Shown one piece after another: positions 1 through 11,639 of a stretch of DNA of 64,000 nucleotides; the stretch's first letter is position 1, and each line of letters begins with the position of its first letter. The DNA is from Monocercomonoides exilis. Taxonomy: Eukaryota; Preaxostyla; Oxymonadida; Polymastigidae. The stretch spans positions 691,501 through 755,500 of the forward strand of contig LSRY02000008.1 of NCBI GenBank assembly GCA_001643675.2, given 5' to 3'. The translations under genes were made by a program, and so were the position numbers. The notes beneath the pieces are model-generated. The model was given only the letters and a program-made list of their open reading frames with translations. It was not told where the DNA came from and made no database searches.

Positions 1-984
1 AGAGAGGTGATTGAACCTTCAGTTTGAAAGAAGAAAATGAAGAAAAGGAAGAAAGAAGAGTTTATTCAGATAGAGCGAAAAGAAGACTTCACGTGTCTTG
101 GAAGTGATTTCTGATTAATAATAAACAGAAAAGGGATTCGAATAATTTTGGAGTGTAAAAGATGAATGAAAAATAGCTGTTGATGGAAAAGGAAGCAAGA
201 TAGATTTGAAATCAGGAGAATATAGAAAGATATATGAAATTTATGTTTTTATTGTTCCTATTGCCATTCGTATCTCAGACGTTTTATACATCATTTTCTG
301 ATTCGATTTAGCTTCACATCTGGACTGAATACTTAGAAATGAAGTTTCAGCTGAAGAAGAAAGAAAAAAAACATTTCTTTTTCAATAGAAAGATACAAAA
401 TTTCATATTTATGTATCTTTCAAACTCTTTCATCATATTTTCTTCGAAAAGCATTGTTCAACATGTTTATCATCTTTCATTTTATCTTTTTGATGAGTTT
501 GTTATTATTTCTTTTGATATTTTCACACTATTTTTTAAATTTGATAAGAAATATTCTAATAACTCTCAAAAAATAAACAAGGAATGCTTGTTTGTTATTT
601 ATATTACTAATGGAAAAGTGAATTATGTGTTCATTTTGAATAATTGGACATGTCAAAAAAATTAAAACTTTGATTTTTTTTGTTATTTGTGTTAGAAAAG
701 GCGATATTTTGGTGAAAACGAAAAAATGAATGAAAGGTGATGGAAAATGTTCCTAATTATCTGTTAATATTCATCATTCAATAACAAAATATTTTCAATT
801 ATTTTTGTTTTTTTCACAAAAAACAATTATTGACAAGTTTTTGGATACAAAATTTTGAATAAAACAATTTCGATTTTCAAAATTATTTGTCGAATATTTT
901 GGATTTTTCTTCACATCAACAAACAATTCTGATTATTTATTCAAATAGATCGACAAAGCCCATTAATTGAGCTCTGTTATAAAT
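1..984. other. AT-rich 5' flank, no assignable gene
   Basis: The first 120 bases hold a short purine-rich plus-strand open stretch rich in Lys/Glu that ends in TGA. It could be the tail of a gene lying outside the window, but nothing recognisable is encoded. A plus-strand open stretch at 339-665 is Phe/Lys/Ile/Ser rich, as expected of random AT-rich sequence, and has no paralogue in the window. Bases 660-984 are AT-rich spacer in front of copy A of the paralogous family and presumably hold its promoter. Confidence 0.4.
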
Positions 985-2364
985 ATGATAAAGAGCTGCG
1001 AATCAACAAATTCTCTAACGAAAGAAATGTTTTCTAAAATGGATTCTGCTGAAGAAGAACAAAGTTTGATGAGAGAAGAGATGAATGAAATGCTAAAGAA
1101 TATGGATAAAGAAGAATTGAAGCTATTTTTCTCGAAAGAAGAATTCGATGAAGATTACAAATTGATAGAATTAAAACAGTGTCCTTTTGAAAAAGCTCTA
1201 ATGTTACTGAAGCATGCTGGATTCGAGAATGCGAAAGAATTTAGAGACCGCCATATTTTTACGGATGATTCCTTGAAGAAAAGATTTGAGAGGATGATTG
1301 CTGAAGAGGGAAAGAAAATAGAGGGAAAGGATGAGAAATTGTTGACTGATCTTTGTGAATGCTATATTTTTTGGATCAGAGCATATGAAATGATTGGAGA
1401 TGATCTGCTGGTGATTTGCGTGCGTTGTCTTTTGACAGCTGCATTAAACAACGAGGAAAGCGAGGAAATTCATAAAGAAGTGGAAATGGCTTTCCTTGCG
1501 TTAAGTTACATTGGAGAATATAGTGTATGAGAACCGCCAACTTCATTTTATTTTTTATTTATTCTCTCTCTTTTTTTTCAGGATGTTCCAGAAGAATTGT
1601 ATTTTATGGAAATGATAAAAATCATACAGTATCATCAAGAACATGAAAATCTTACTCGCCTTGCTTACCAGTCGGCTTGGGAGTTTTTGATCAACAGATT
1701 ACAAAAAAACAAAAATTTGGAAAAAGTCATCGTGAATGAGCTGCATTTTGTGAAGGAAGCAACAAGAGAACTGAAAGGGCTGACAAGAAGTGTGGATTGG
1801 AAGATAAAAGATGAAGACAAAAGAGGGAAAGATAAAGAAGAAACGATGATGATAAAGAGGTGGGTGAGTGTGTTGCAGTCTAATTTTTACTCATGCGAGT
1901 TGTGGGGTGAAGAGCATGTTGAGCTTGTCAGGAGCATTGTTCAGATATTTCGAGCAGGAAATGAATGTGATAGAGAAGTCGGTGATACGTGTGTTGATAC
2001 ATTGACATGGGCAACATTTAACAGAGCTGTGAATATTTATGATCTGCTGAAAAATGGTGCAGCTGAAGTTGTTTTTTCGAAAATGAACAGTACAAATAAA
2101 AAATTCTTGATAATCGATGATTGCGAGCGCTTTTTCAAGAATGTCTGTGAAAGATTGAATGAGAAGACAGAGAGCGAAGGAGAAAGAGAAAGAGAAAGTG
2201 AAAGTGAAAAGGCAAAACGAAAAGAGACGAAAAAAAAAGTGATTGAAAAGATGGAAGAGGAAGGCTATGAAGATTGCATTGTCAAGATGCGCTATTTCAA
2301 AACTGTTGGGGTATTTGGTGACCATTTGTTGATTAAAAACATTGAAGATTATTATCTTTGGTGA
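985..2364 (+). CDS. Paralogous helical family protein, copy A (two exons)
   Basis: Family of unknown function, about 440 residues. Exon 1 is 985-1524, intron 1525-1581 (57 nt, donor GTATGA, acceptor TTCAG), exon 2 1582-2364 ending in TGA; phase 0 keeps the frame and joins '...SYIGEYS' to 'DVPEELYF...'. The ATG at 985 is chosen because the frame upstream has no other ATG and because the N-terminus aligns with copies B and C. The N-terminal half is acidic and helical (residues 'EEEMNEML'-type, then 'KALMLLKHAGF'). The C-terminal half carries family signatures 'IIQYHQEHENLTRLAYQS', 'NELHF.KEATREL', 'VDWK' and a terminal 'KMEEEGYED'. No signal peptide or membrane segment is seen. An ARM/HEAT-like helical fold is a guess. 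Unlike copies B and C, the first intron is absent, so the short N-terminal exon is fused to exon 2. Confidence 0.75.
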
Positions 2365-2939
2365 TGAATCATATGTTTACATAATTTTGTTCATTTTTTT
2401 ATTTTATTTTATTTTATTTTACTTTCTCTCTCTTTTTTTTAATTCAGACTTTTAATCGTAAATTGTGAGAGTTACAAAGATTTCTTTTGTCATTCCTCTA
2501 TAAAGTTAATTATTTTATTCTTTGGCAGGTGTTTTGCGATCATCTCTAACGATTCTGTTATTTATTGGAGATTTATTTGCTTCATTTTGATTTTGAAAGC
2601 TTTTTGAAAGAGAAATCAACAATTTAATTTGTCGATTTCGGTTATTTTTGTTGTTGTTTCTATGAATTGTGATGCAGGAATTATTCAAAAAGCAAGCATT
2701 CTCTTTTTGTTGAGTTTTTTTCGTTTTCATTTCTATTTCTCAAATAATCTGTGAAAGTGGTGTTTGCATTTTTTTTTAATAAAATAATTTCTTTTTAAAC
2801 AAGCTTTTCCACAGGCAGAATTCCATGGCATCTGACACTTTTCATCAGTCTGTTCATTTTTCTAATAAAATGAAAAAAATAAAATAAAATAAAATAAAAT
2901 AAACTCAAAATTCATTCAGATGAAAACAATTTGTCCTTC
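2365..2939. other. Intergenic spacer
   Basis: AT-rich downstream flank of copy A with (TTTTA)n and T-rich runs at 2396-2440 and a short (AAAAT)n tract near 2878-2902. No gene or element recognised. Confidence 0.5.
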
Positions 2940-3369
2940 TCATTGACTCATCTCAATCCTCTTTTTCATGGAAAATAAAATGACAAAAATTGAAATGCAT
3001 ATCAAAAAAAAGAAATGTTCCTTTTCAACAGTTATTTCTTCCCCTTCTGAATTAAAAAAAAAAAAAAAAATGGATTGATTGAGAACTTCTGTTTTTGCCA
3101 AATTGTGAGTGCCAAAACAATCTGAGCTGTCCTGTTCTGTTCTGCCTGCCACGTCGTGTGTCAATCCTGAATGAACAACAAAAGCAGAGGAATTGTGACT
3201 GAATACACAGCAAAATTTGATGCAGCTGGAAGACTGTTGAGTCGGCTGTGCAAGCCGAAGAAGGAGAGGGAAGCATCGACAGAAACAGACCATCCAATTC
3301 ATCGTCCATTTCGAAGGAGAAAGAGAAAGAGCAGATGCAATGGCACAGACACTGCAAATGTCACACATG

Positions 3370-3856
3370 TCACACATGTCTTTTTTGGAGAGCAGAAAGC
3401 AGTGAGTCGATTGCTTTCCTTTGCAGCTTGTTGAGCTGAGCTGTCTGTTGCAGCTGAACTGGCTGTGCTTGTGTGTGGCTGAGAGAAAGCAAAGGCTGAG
3501 GCATCGAAGCTTTCTGCAACAAAGTCGGTCGTCTCACATCATTTTGAGTTTGTCTTTGGCTTCTGAATGTCCCTTGCTTTGCTCCGACATCGTTCACTTT
3601 CTGTTGTTTCTGTTTCTGTTGCTATTGTATCAAAAATATCTTCTTTCTCATCTTCCCTCTTTTCCTCTTGCTTTTCTTTTTCCACCTCCACGTCTCTGTA
3701 ATCAACTGGAATGTGCACAAAAAGCTGTGTTTTTCCCATCCCTTCCTTCTCTTCTCTTCTCTTCTCTTCTCTTCTCTTCTCTTCTCTTCTCTTCTCTTCT
3801 CTTCTTCTTCTGTTGATTGAATATATTTTATAATCATCCCTCCTTCTCTAAATATT

Positions 3857-3919
<63 letters not shown>

Positions 3920-4109
3920 GAAATATAACTTTTCTCTCTCTAACTTCTTCTATTTTTATCATTTTATTCTTCTCTTCCTTCTCTTCTTCTTCTTCTTCTT
4001 CTCTTCCTGTTTCAACATACACTCAACCTGCTCTGAAGGATCAATGTGCAGATAGAATATCTTGTACCGTTCATCAAAGTTGTGTTTGAAGAGCTCGTCT
4101 TGTTTGTAG
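3370..4109 (-). CDS. Probable exons of an unrecognised minus-strand gene
   Basis: Several minus-strand stretches look coding between purine/pyrimidine tracts. One begins after a possible acceptor (..CTGAG) at 4110 and reads 'YKQDELFKHNFDERYKIF' followed by 'HIDPSEQVECML' and a Lys/Glu-rich run. A second (3739-3539) reads 'MGKTQLFVHIPVDYRDVEV' followed by an acidic coiled-coil-like run and ends in TGA. A third (3597-3370) is Gln-rich ('LNKLQRKAIDSLLSALQKR') and ends in TGA. The stretches lie in different frames, so introns or decay must separate them, and the exon order is not resolved. The family is not recognised. The amino-acid composition is less extreme than in the surrounding repeat shadows, which is the main reason for calling it. 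Confidence 0.3.
3744..3806. repeat. (TCTTC)n microsatellite
   Basis: About eleven near-perfect copies of the pentanucleotide TCTTC, ending in TTCTTCTTC. Confidence 0.9.
3852..3918. repeat. (GAA)n followed by poly-A
   Basis: GAAGAGGAAGAAG units run into an uninterrupted A tract of about 28 bases. Confidence 0.9.
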
Positions 4110-4149
4110 CTCAGTCAGATGTGATTGCCAGGCATTGCAGCTGAAGATG

Positions 4150-4260
4150 ATAACGATGAAGAAGAAGAAGAAGAAGAAGAAGAAGAAGAAGGAGAAGGAG
4201 AAGAAGAAGAAGAAGAAGAAGAAGAAGAAGAAGAAGAAGAAGAAGAAGAAAAAGAGAAAT
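4150..4260. repeat. (GAA)n microsatellite
   Basis: Over 100 bases of almost pure GAA/GGA triplets. It produces long artefactual poly-Lys, poly-Glu and poly-Leu reading frames on both strands. Confidence 0.95.
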
Positions 4261-4459
4261 AGGTGTTATATTGTTCAAAGACAGAGGAAGGCTGTGATGT
4301 TTGAGAGGATGAATGAGATGGGGATGCAGAAAGCAGTGAAGAAGAACATGAAACAAATGAAGAAGAAGAAGAAGATGATGATGAAGATTTGGAGGAGGAG
4401 GAAGAAGAGGAAGAAGAGGAAGAAGAATATAGTAAAATACGGCTGGTGGCAATAAAATA

Positions 4460-4715
4460 TGAAGAAGAAGATGAGCAGATGTTGTGAATAAAATTCCTCT
4501 CTCTCTTTCTCTCTCTGTTGGCGTGGCTTGTGGTGAATTTGAACCAAATAAGAAGAAGTCAGCAGCATTTCCAGCAGAAAATTCGGCAAAACAAGAATCG
4601 CCAAAATTAACAGCGCTTTCAGTAAAAATATTTTGTGCGTTGAATCGAACAGTCATCGGACATTGAAATGTTTCTGCTGTAGCTGGCGCACTATCAGATG
4701 GAATGATGCCGATGC
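4460..4715 (-). CDS. Possible exon of an unrecognised minus-strand gene
   Basis: A minus-strand open stretch reads 'IPSDSAPATAETFQCP' then 'MTVRFNAQNIFTESAVNFG' and 'FAEFSAGNAADFFLFG' before running into the GAA tract. The composition is balanced and unlike its low-complexity neighbours, so it may be an exon of the same gene as the stretch at 3.4-4.1 kb. No family is recognised. Boundaries are approximate because no clear donor or acceptor pair was fixed. Confidence 0.25.
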
Positions 4716-4959
4716 AGATAAATCTTTTGCTGATGAATTTTCACAACGTTTTCCGTCGATTCAGCTGAACATACATTTTTTATTCGCTTTTTTCATCCCT
4801 TTTTCTTCTCACCCGAGTTGATCTGAGTTCACAAACAAAGAAATGAAAGGCCCTCTCAAAAAAGTTGTCGTTCGCCATCCGAATTGAAGTTCTAAGAATT
4901 GGTGTATCTTTGTTGCTGTTGAGGAAATTTTATTTATTCTTCTTCTTCTTCAAAGCCAC

Positions 4960-5455
4960 CTCATCCTTCGTTCTTTCAGCATTCTTAAAACAAAATAATA
5001 ATCACTTCAAAAAAAGAAACAACAAACCTTCTAAACATATTTTTAAGCCAATGTCTATATTTTATCCTATTGGCACTTGTTTTCTTTATCAATTTCATTA
5101 TTCCTTCCGTTTCCAAGTGTTTCATCATCTGATTCCCCAATCGTCCTTTCCAGAAGTCATTTTCCCATCAAATGCATCGATTTCCCTCTCTTCTGAAAAA
5201 TATGAAACTTATGTATTTTCTTCAATTTCATCTTTCTCAATTCAAAACAAATTAATTTTCTTCAGAAAACATCATCTCCAATTTCCTTTCCTATCCCTTC
5301 ATCATATACACTTTTCGTATAAATATTCTCTCTCAATACCATGGTCAGCCTGCACAACGAGATATCCTGCTTTTATTTATTTTCATTCATTTCCGCCTCC
5401 TGCCCTGAAAGAAACACAAAAATCATCAACAGATAAATATTCATATATAGAAAAA
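4960..5455 (-). repeat. Relic segment, copy 1 (partner at 16.15-16.65 kb)
   Basis: Direct duplicate of 16150-16655: shared blocks include 'CATTATTCCTTCCGTTTCC' and 'GTGTTTCATCATCTGA', and the stretch around 'CTGCACAACGAGATATCC'. On the minus strand both copies can be read as fragments of the same protein ('SDDETLGNGRNNE'), interrupted by stops and indels, so this looks like a decayed gene fragment. Confidence 0.55.
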
Positions 5456-5459
5456 TAAA

Positions 5460-6093
5460 TAAACAACAAACTGTTCTTCATCTCTTTTTTGTCAACACAC
5501 TCATTTCCATCATAAAAGGCATTAACAAAATCTCTTCAGAATGTCTAAGAATACATAATTACTCTTGTAATCTCAAGTGATTGCATTTAACTTTGAATCA
5601 AAACATTTTCGAAATGGAAATGAATAAACCACTTTCAGAATGCAATAAAAAGCAAAAACCCCTTTCTCAACTACTTATGGGGATTACGGAAACGACAAAT
5701 GAGTGTTTGGCAACCATTAAAGTCTTGTGAAGCTCGACTATCATCAAGTTCGGTAAAAATCACAAAAAATCGGGAAAAAGGCAGAATACTTTTAAAGTTT
5801 GAAGCATTCATAAAGACGTTCCAATAAAAATTATGGACAAACACAAACAATAAAAAAAGAGCAATAAACCCAAAGAAAACCTTCGTTTGCTGATTTTTGA
5901 ATATTTTTTGTGAAAAGAAAAACAATGCAATTGCAATATTGGGCCAAACATTCATATTTTCTCTCTGATATGATAATTCTCATTTCAACTTAGAATATCA
6001 GAAAATTTACATTGCTGAATGATCAAGTTTTTTATTCCATAATTTATTTTTTGTTTTATTATTTTTTGGATCAAACTTAAAAAGCCAAGCAAC
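5460..6093. other. Spacer before the 667-residue repeat gene
   Basis: AT-rich. A minus-strand open stretch (5955-5671) is Phe-rich and has no paralogue in the window; I do not support it as a gene. Promoter signals cannot be pinned. Confidence 0.4.
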
Positions 6094-8097
6094 ATGGGCA
6101 ATAATGCGGGGGCAATAAAAATATGGGATAATGAACGTCAATACACACGTGCGATGCTATGGATTATGGCGTTTTTTACAGAACCACCTGAGAAAATAAG
6201 ACATAAAAATACTATTGTTGATTCGGTTGGAGAAACGATGGCAACGTATTGGATCAAAAATGTTAAGACAGAGCCTCCGAAGTGGATGAGGCACGATATT
6301 TTACTTCGCAACACTTTTGGTGAAACAATGGCGATGCACTGGATAAAATCCGTAAAAACAGAACCTCCGGAATGGATGAGACATAAAATTGAGCTTGCTG
6401 ACGAGAATGGATATACAATGGCAATGTGGTGGATAGAACGTGTGAAGACAGAACCCCCAGAATGGATGAGACATGACATCACACTTCGCAGCAAGTATGG
6501 ATCAACAATGGCCATGTTGTGGATTATAGTTGTCAAGACAGAACCCCCAGAATGGATGAGACATGATATAACACTCAGCAATAATTATGAGTCAACAATG
6601 GCCATGTTGTGGATTGAGTGCGTCAAGACAGAACCACCTGAATGGATGAGACACGATATTACACTTCGCAATAAGAACGGATGGACATTAGCTATGCATT
6701 GGATAGAGAGTATAAAGACAGAACCTCCAGAGTGGATGAGACATAGCGTTACATTGCACACCTATTTTGGGTCAACAATGGCCATGCTATGGATTCAGTT
6801 TGTTCAAACCGATCCACCAGAATGGATGAGGCATGACATTACACTTGGCAACAATAATGGAGCAACAATGGCTATGATTTGGATTCAATTTGTTGAAAAT
6901 GAACCACCAGAATGGATGAGGCATGACATTACACTTGGCAATAAGAACGGATTCACAATGGCCATGATATGGATTGCAAATGTCAAAACAGAACCTCCCA
7001 AATGGATGAGACACGATACAACACTTACTCAAAAGGATAAAGAAACAATGGCTATGTTGTGGATTAGAGATGTCAAAACCGAACCACCAGAGTGGATGAG
7101 ACACGACATTACACTTCGCAACAATTATGGTGCAACAATGGCAATGATATGGATTCAATTTGTTCAAACTGACCCACCAGAATGGATGAGGCATGACATA
7201 ACACTTTCAAATGATAATGGATGGACAATGCCCATGTTTTGGATTATTTTTGTGAAGGCAGAGCCACCAGAGTGGATGAGACATCGCAATTCATTGAAAG
7301 ATAAGGAAGGGCCGACAATGGCAGATTGTTGGAAAATATTTGTAAGTACTGAATTACCGAAATGGATGAAATTTGATGAAACATTGAAAGATGAAAATGG
7401 ACAAACAGCTGGGATGAGGTGGATCATTGAGAACAAGACAGAACCACCAGAACGAATGCGGCACGACAACACGCTTGCCGATAAGTTTGGACGAACAATG
7501 GCCATGCTCTGGATAAAACATGCAAAAACAGAGCCACCAATGTGGATGAGGCACAACATCACACTGCGCGATAGAGGAGGAGAGACAATGGCAATGCTAT
7601 GGATTATGGAGACAAAATCTGAACCGCCAGTCTGGATGAGACATGACGCATCGCTTGCAGACATGGATGGGTGGACAATGGCCATGACGTGGGTCATTCA
7701 CATCAGAAAAGAGCCCCCTGAATGGATGAGACATGAAGAGGAACTTTCTGATAAGAGTGGAAGGACAATGGCGATGCATTGGATAAGATATGCAAAGACA
7801 GAACCGCCAGAACGGATCAGACATAACATCACGCTTGGTGATAAAGAAGGATTCACCATGGCGATGCATTGGATAAAGAATATCAAAGCAGATCCTCCAG
7901 AATGGATGAGGCATAGAATTGCGCTTTCTGACAGTTATGGAAGGACAATGGCGATGTGGTGGATAAGGAAAGTCAAGACAGAGCCTCCGGAGTGGATGAG
8001 GCATTACAATTCACTTAAAGACAAGAGTGGAATGACAATGTCAGATCTCTGGAAATATTTCATTGAGACCGAACCACCAATTTGGATGAAAGGTTGA
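6094..8097 (+). CDS. 30-residue tandem-repeat protein (ankyrin-like), 667 aa
   Basis: Single uninterrupted frame from ATG 6094 to TGA 8097. Essentially the whole protein is about 22 tandem copies of a 30-residue (90-bp) unit of consensus D-x-x-G-x-T-M-A-M-x-W-I-x-x-V-K-T-E-P-P-E-W-M-R-H-D-I-T-L. The 'DxxGxTxAM' half resembles the DG-T start of ankyrin repeats, and similar 'PP-x-W' repeats occur in parabasalid ankyrin-type proteins, so a solenoid binding scaffold is likely; that is inference. There is no signal peptide or membrane segment. The last unit ends 'EPPIWMKG'. Units vary mainly at the variable loop residues while the TEPPEWMRH core is held, suggesting selection or gene conversion. 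Paralogues lie at 22.2 kb and 41-43 kb. The reverse strand gives long artefactual frames because of the repeat. Confidence 0.85.
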   Translation: MGNNAGAIKIWDNERQYTRAMLWIMAFFTEPPEKIRHKNTIVDSVGETMATYWIKNVKTEPPKWMRHDILLRNTFGETMAMHWIKSVKTEPPEWMRHKIELADENGYTMAMWWIERVKTEPPEWMRHDITLRSKYGSTMAMLWIIVVKTEPPEWMRHDITLSNNYESTMAMLWIECVKTEPPEWMRHDITLRNKNGWTLAMHWIESIKTEPPEWMRHSVTLHTYFGSTMAMLWIQFVQTDPPEWMRHDITLGNNNGATMAMIWIQFVENEPPEWMRHDITLGNKNGFTMAMIWIANVKTEPPKWMRHDTTLTQKDKETMAMLWIRDVKTEPPEWMRHDITLRNNYGATMAMIWIQFVQTDPPEWMRHDITLSNDNGWTMPMFWIIFVKAEPPEWMRHRNSLKDKEGPTMADCWKIFVSTELPKWMKFDETLKDENGQTAGMRWIIENKTEPPERMRHDNTLADKFGRTMAMLWIKHAKTEPPMWMRHNITLRDRGGETMAMLWIMETKSEPPVWMRHDASLADMDGWTMAMTWVIHIRKEPPEWMRHEEELSDKSGRTMAMHWIRYAKTEPPERIRHNITLGDKEGFTMAMHWIKNIKADPPEWMRHRIALSDSYGRTMAMWWIRKVKTEPPEWMRHYNSLKDKSGMTMSDLWKYFIETEPPIWMKG

Positions 8098-8685
8098 TTA
8101 TTTCATTTCATATGTTAGTTTTAGGATATTGAAAACATTTTCGATGTTTGTTCGAATAAACATTTGATCAAATCATCGAACTTATGTTCCGTTGAAATTA
8201 CACAGAATCCATGTTGCATTTCATGTTCCTCTCTCTTCTCTTATTTGTATCTTCATATGCATCGATATGAGATCGGACTCACTTCAATGTGTTTCCATTT
8301 CAATCTCTTTCCTCTTCTCCACATTTGTATTATCATCTCATTCAACAATTAATGATTCACACTTCAATCTTTTAATAATTATTTTTATTATAATAATTAC
8401 TATTATTTTATTCGTTGTTGAATTTATTGATGCTGCTGTTTGTTTATCAAAATTAATACACCAAAAATTATTCAATTTCGAAATTAATATTTCAACTTCG
8501 AATAAAATTTTAACTTCATGGTATTTTTCAGCTTTTCTTGTTGATGAATATAATAAAAATACAAGCTTTAATTCAATCAATGGCGCACTGTCACCATAAT
8601 AATAATGATTTTTTGGTTGAAACAAATAACTTGTCAATTTCTTGAAGATATTATTAATTACAATTGTCGACAATCTGATGACATA
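8098..8685. other. Spacer between repeat gene and transposon
   Basis: AT-rich 3' flank. Overlapping open stretches on both strands (8164-8673) are Ile/Leu/Phe-rich with no paralogue in the window and are not supported as genes. Confidence 0.4.
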
Positions 8686-9694
8686 GGGCTATAATTTTAT
8701 CTTGACCTTTTTTCTTTATCTAGACCTTTTTCTTTTTTGCCATGCTTTTAGCTTTACACAAGCCCGCGATAAATAAAAAATAACCAGAAATGTTTGAAAT
8801 GTTTTTATTTCCTTATTCTGCATATTTTTTTCTATATTTCATATTTGACTCAAAGATCGAGGATAATGAAATTTTTATGTTTTGATCATTGACTTGCTGC
8901 TTTTCCATCAAATATTTTTTATCGGAAGTTTTAAGCTTTCATATCATCAAACATCGTTTATTTTTTATAAGTAAAACTTGTTTTAAACTTTCTCAACTTG
9001 TTTTTTTAACATTTTTTCTCATATCACACATTTTTTTAAAAAACACAATTTCAGAGACATGCATCCATTTGTTTTTAAATTTATTGAAATGACAAATAAA
9101 CATTATAAAAATAAAAAGATTCTTATATGCTAAAATATTTATTTGTTTGTGTATGTTTAATAATTTGAATAACAAAAAAATCATATATACTTGCTTTTCA
9201 GTTAAAATTCTTGAAGAGTTCCTTTTCATTTCAATGCTTAATACAAAAAACGATAATTAAGACTTTGTGTATTTTTTTCATTTTAATAAAATTTGACACA
9301 AACACTTGTTTATATAAAAAATCGTGTTTTAAGCAAAAACAGTGAAATGAGAAAAAAAGGTCAAAAATTAAATTGAAAATGTTAAAAATAAGTTAAAATA
9401 GAAATATAGGAATGTGGAATGCTGATGCTGTGGCTTAAAACGTTCGGAATGAAATATTGGCTTCACAGCCAGCAAGTCTTTGATCTGGGTCCAAAAATAA
9501 CAAAAATTATTAATATTTTTGTGAACATTAAAATATCAAAAAATTTTTTAACAGAATTCTGTAAAATAAAAATATCAGAAAGTCTATTTATTTTGTTTTT
9601 GTTTAAAGCCTTTTCACAAATCAAAAAAGCAAAAATAAGTTTCAAAAAAACAGGGTTGAGATAAAATTTTGAGGTCAAGATAAAATTTGCGCCC
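8686..9694. mobile_element. 1-kb TA-flanked non-autonomous DNA transposon, copy 1
   Basis: Starts GGGCTATAATTTTATCTTG and ends with the imperfect inverse (..CAAGATAAAATTTGCGCCC), with TA on each side (8684-8685 and 9695-9696). It is 1009 bp and about 80-85% similar, by eye, to the copy at 13964-14976, including a conserved block near 'AAGCAAAAACAGTGAAATG' and the region around 9415-9490. It contains no credible coding frame, so it would need a transposase in trans. TA target duplication and short TIRs fit a Tc1/mariner-type mechanism (family knowledge); the exact superfamily is not established. Confidence 0.75.
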
Positions 9695-9696
9695 TA

Positions 9697-10440
9697 TTAA
9701 AAATGAATATTTCATTCTTTTTGAATAACCTCATGAAAAAAACTTTTTGTTGAAGAACACAAACAGAAAAAAAAAAGTGAAAGATGTCTTTGTGTATCAT
9801 TAATAATTGTTGTTTCTTATTTCAATATCATTAATAATTACATTTTTTCCCTAAAAATGAGTTTTATTCATTTTTTGGAATTTATTTAAACAAAAATATC
9901 AAAAAAAAACAAAATCGATCATTTTTCTTCAATCAAACGAATGAATTATTAAATTTTAAAACTAAGTCTTTTGTTGAGACAAGGGTGATTATTTTTAAAA
10001 TCGTAACTTTTTTCGGAGTGTTGATTTTATAAATGTTGTATTTCTTTGAAGAAGAATTATTCTTTCAAAAGAAAAAATAATGCAAGATTATTGTGATTTA
10101 AAAAGTCTTTGTGACGTGTTACAACATTTCTATATCATGTTATCCCTTCTTTGAGTGAATTGAAAAACAAACAACATTAATTGAAAAATTTTGATATTGA
10201 CTATAATTTCACATCACTTTTTTTTTAATTGAAGTTCTAGAGAAATTTCTTTTTGTGAAAACACTAATTCATGTTGTTCCCTGACATAATTAAGTTAATA
10301 CTGTCAAATGACATAACGTAAAAAAAGATTTGTTATAATGACGGGCTTTATCAAAGTTTTTTATCACAATGTTTTTTTAACGTTAATTGAAAATTTTTCT
10401 CTCAAGACAATTGCAATATTTGACATGAAGCAATAACATT
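9697..10440. other. AT-rich spacer between elements
   Basis: No gene seen. A segment at 9984-10024 (..GATTATTTTT..GGAGTGTTGAT) resembles one end of the element at 56.7-57.3 kb, and 13110-13150 resembles the other end, so this may be a broken, spread-out copy. Confidence 0.35.
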
Positions 10441-11202
10441 CGAAATCGGATATTATCACATCGGTTTTTGTACGACTTTTCATGCTCACATTTCATTGTG
10501 ATTGTATTCGATGTTGCTGTGCACAGAAAAAAAATAGAAATCAATCAATAAACTGATTTATTTTTGGTAATATTTGATTAATGAATATTCTTCACAAATA
10601 CATTTTTATCAATTACAATAAATATTTTTTATGATTTTTTTCATAATTTTTTTGAAAAGTTCCTTTTGTTAAATTTTCAAATAAAGAAAAATTTTCATAT
10701 TTCGATAAAAATTATGCTCCCCCTCACCAAATATCGTTGTCATGAAAGCAATATCTTGACAACGTTTGTATTTCCTCTTTTGTGAAGTTTCGTTCGTTGG
10801 AACAAAAATTTGATCGTAATATGTAATTCTTTCTTTATAAAAAAATTAAGCATTTGCGACTTTTCAAAAAGAAATACCCATTTAATCACAATTTTTTTCA
10901 TTATGGGTTCATTTTTCAATGAAAAATCGATTTTTTTGAACAAAAATTTCAATTTTTCACTTTTTCAAAATCATGCTCGAAAAAATCAATATAATATGTA
11001 TTAGTGATAAAGAATAGTTATTTCCATTGAAAAATGTGTTTTTCTGAAGAATTTCTAAAAATTAAAAATAGACACATAATTAATTATTTCTAAAATAAAT
11101 TTTTGTTTTTTTCTGTGTAAAGTTACATCGTATATTATCACAATCGGATTAAGTCACAAAAAGTCGTACAAAATCCGATGTGATTATATCCGGTTTTGAC
11201 TG
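10440..11202. mobile_element. Foldback (MITE-like) element with about 35-bp inverted ends
   Basis: The left end 'CGGATATTATCACATCGG' plus 'TTTTTGTACGACTTTT' at 10447-10480 is matched in inverse by 'AAAAGTCGTACAAAATCC' plus 'GATGTGATTATATCCG' at 11159-11192. The right end continues to GACTG followed by TA. The interior is AT-rich without coding capacity. The termini resemble the CAGTCAA..CGG..TATAATCAC ends of the neighbouring elements. Confidence 0.55.
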
Positions 11203-11639
11203 TATATGCATTTCGCGCTGTGATAATATGCAATGGAGAATGAGTGAAAAATTGACCAAAGATGTTTTTGCATGGAAAAATGAAACTTGAACTGGTGTTG
11301 ACAATATTCGATGCGAAAATCACCGGTCTGGGTTATATTGCATAAAGCTCGGTTTCAATTTAGTTTTTGGTTCAAACAAAGTTGAAATCATTCATGGTCG
11401 TTTGATCTCCTTTAGCAAATTTATTTGAAAAATTTTCAGGTTTTTGATTTGTTACTATCGCAAAAAAGGAAATTGTCCTTTAAGAAACTCTTCACATGTT
11501 ATTTGGAGAAAAGAGATTAATTTTGTTTAAAAAAAGGACCGTTCGAAATAAATTAATAATTTCCAAAAAACATTAATTTATTTCTTTGAGACTTCTAGAA
11601 ATAATGAAATTTTCATTTATTAAAATTGAAACATATTGA

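Noticed and set aside
339-665. 108-codon plus-strand open frame
   Set aside because: Phe/Ile/Lys/Ser-rich composition typical of random AT-rich DNA; no motif, no paralogue, no splice context.
4111-4656. Long poly-Leu and poly-Lys frames
   Set aside because: Products of the GAA/TTC microsatellite, open on both strands.
6138-8004. Many minus-strand frames such as 'MSHPFWRFCF' and 'CLIHSGGSVF' opposite the repeat genes
   Set aside because: Antisense shadows of the 90-bp repeat; the period is a multiple of three, so all six frames stay open. The same applies at 22151-22750 and 41541-42774.
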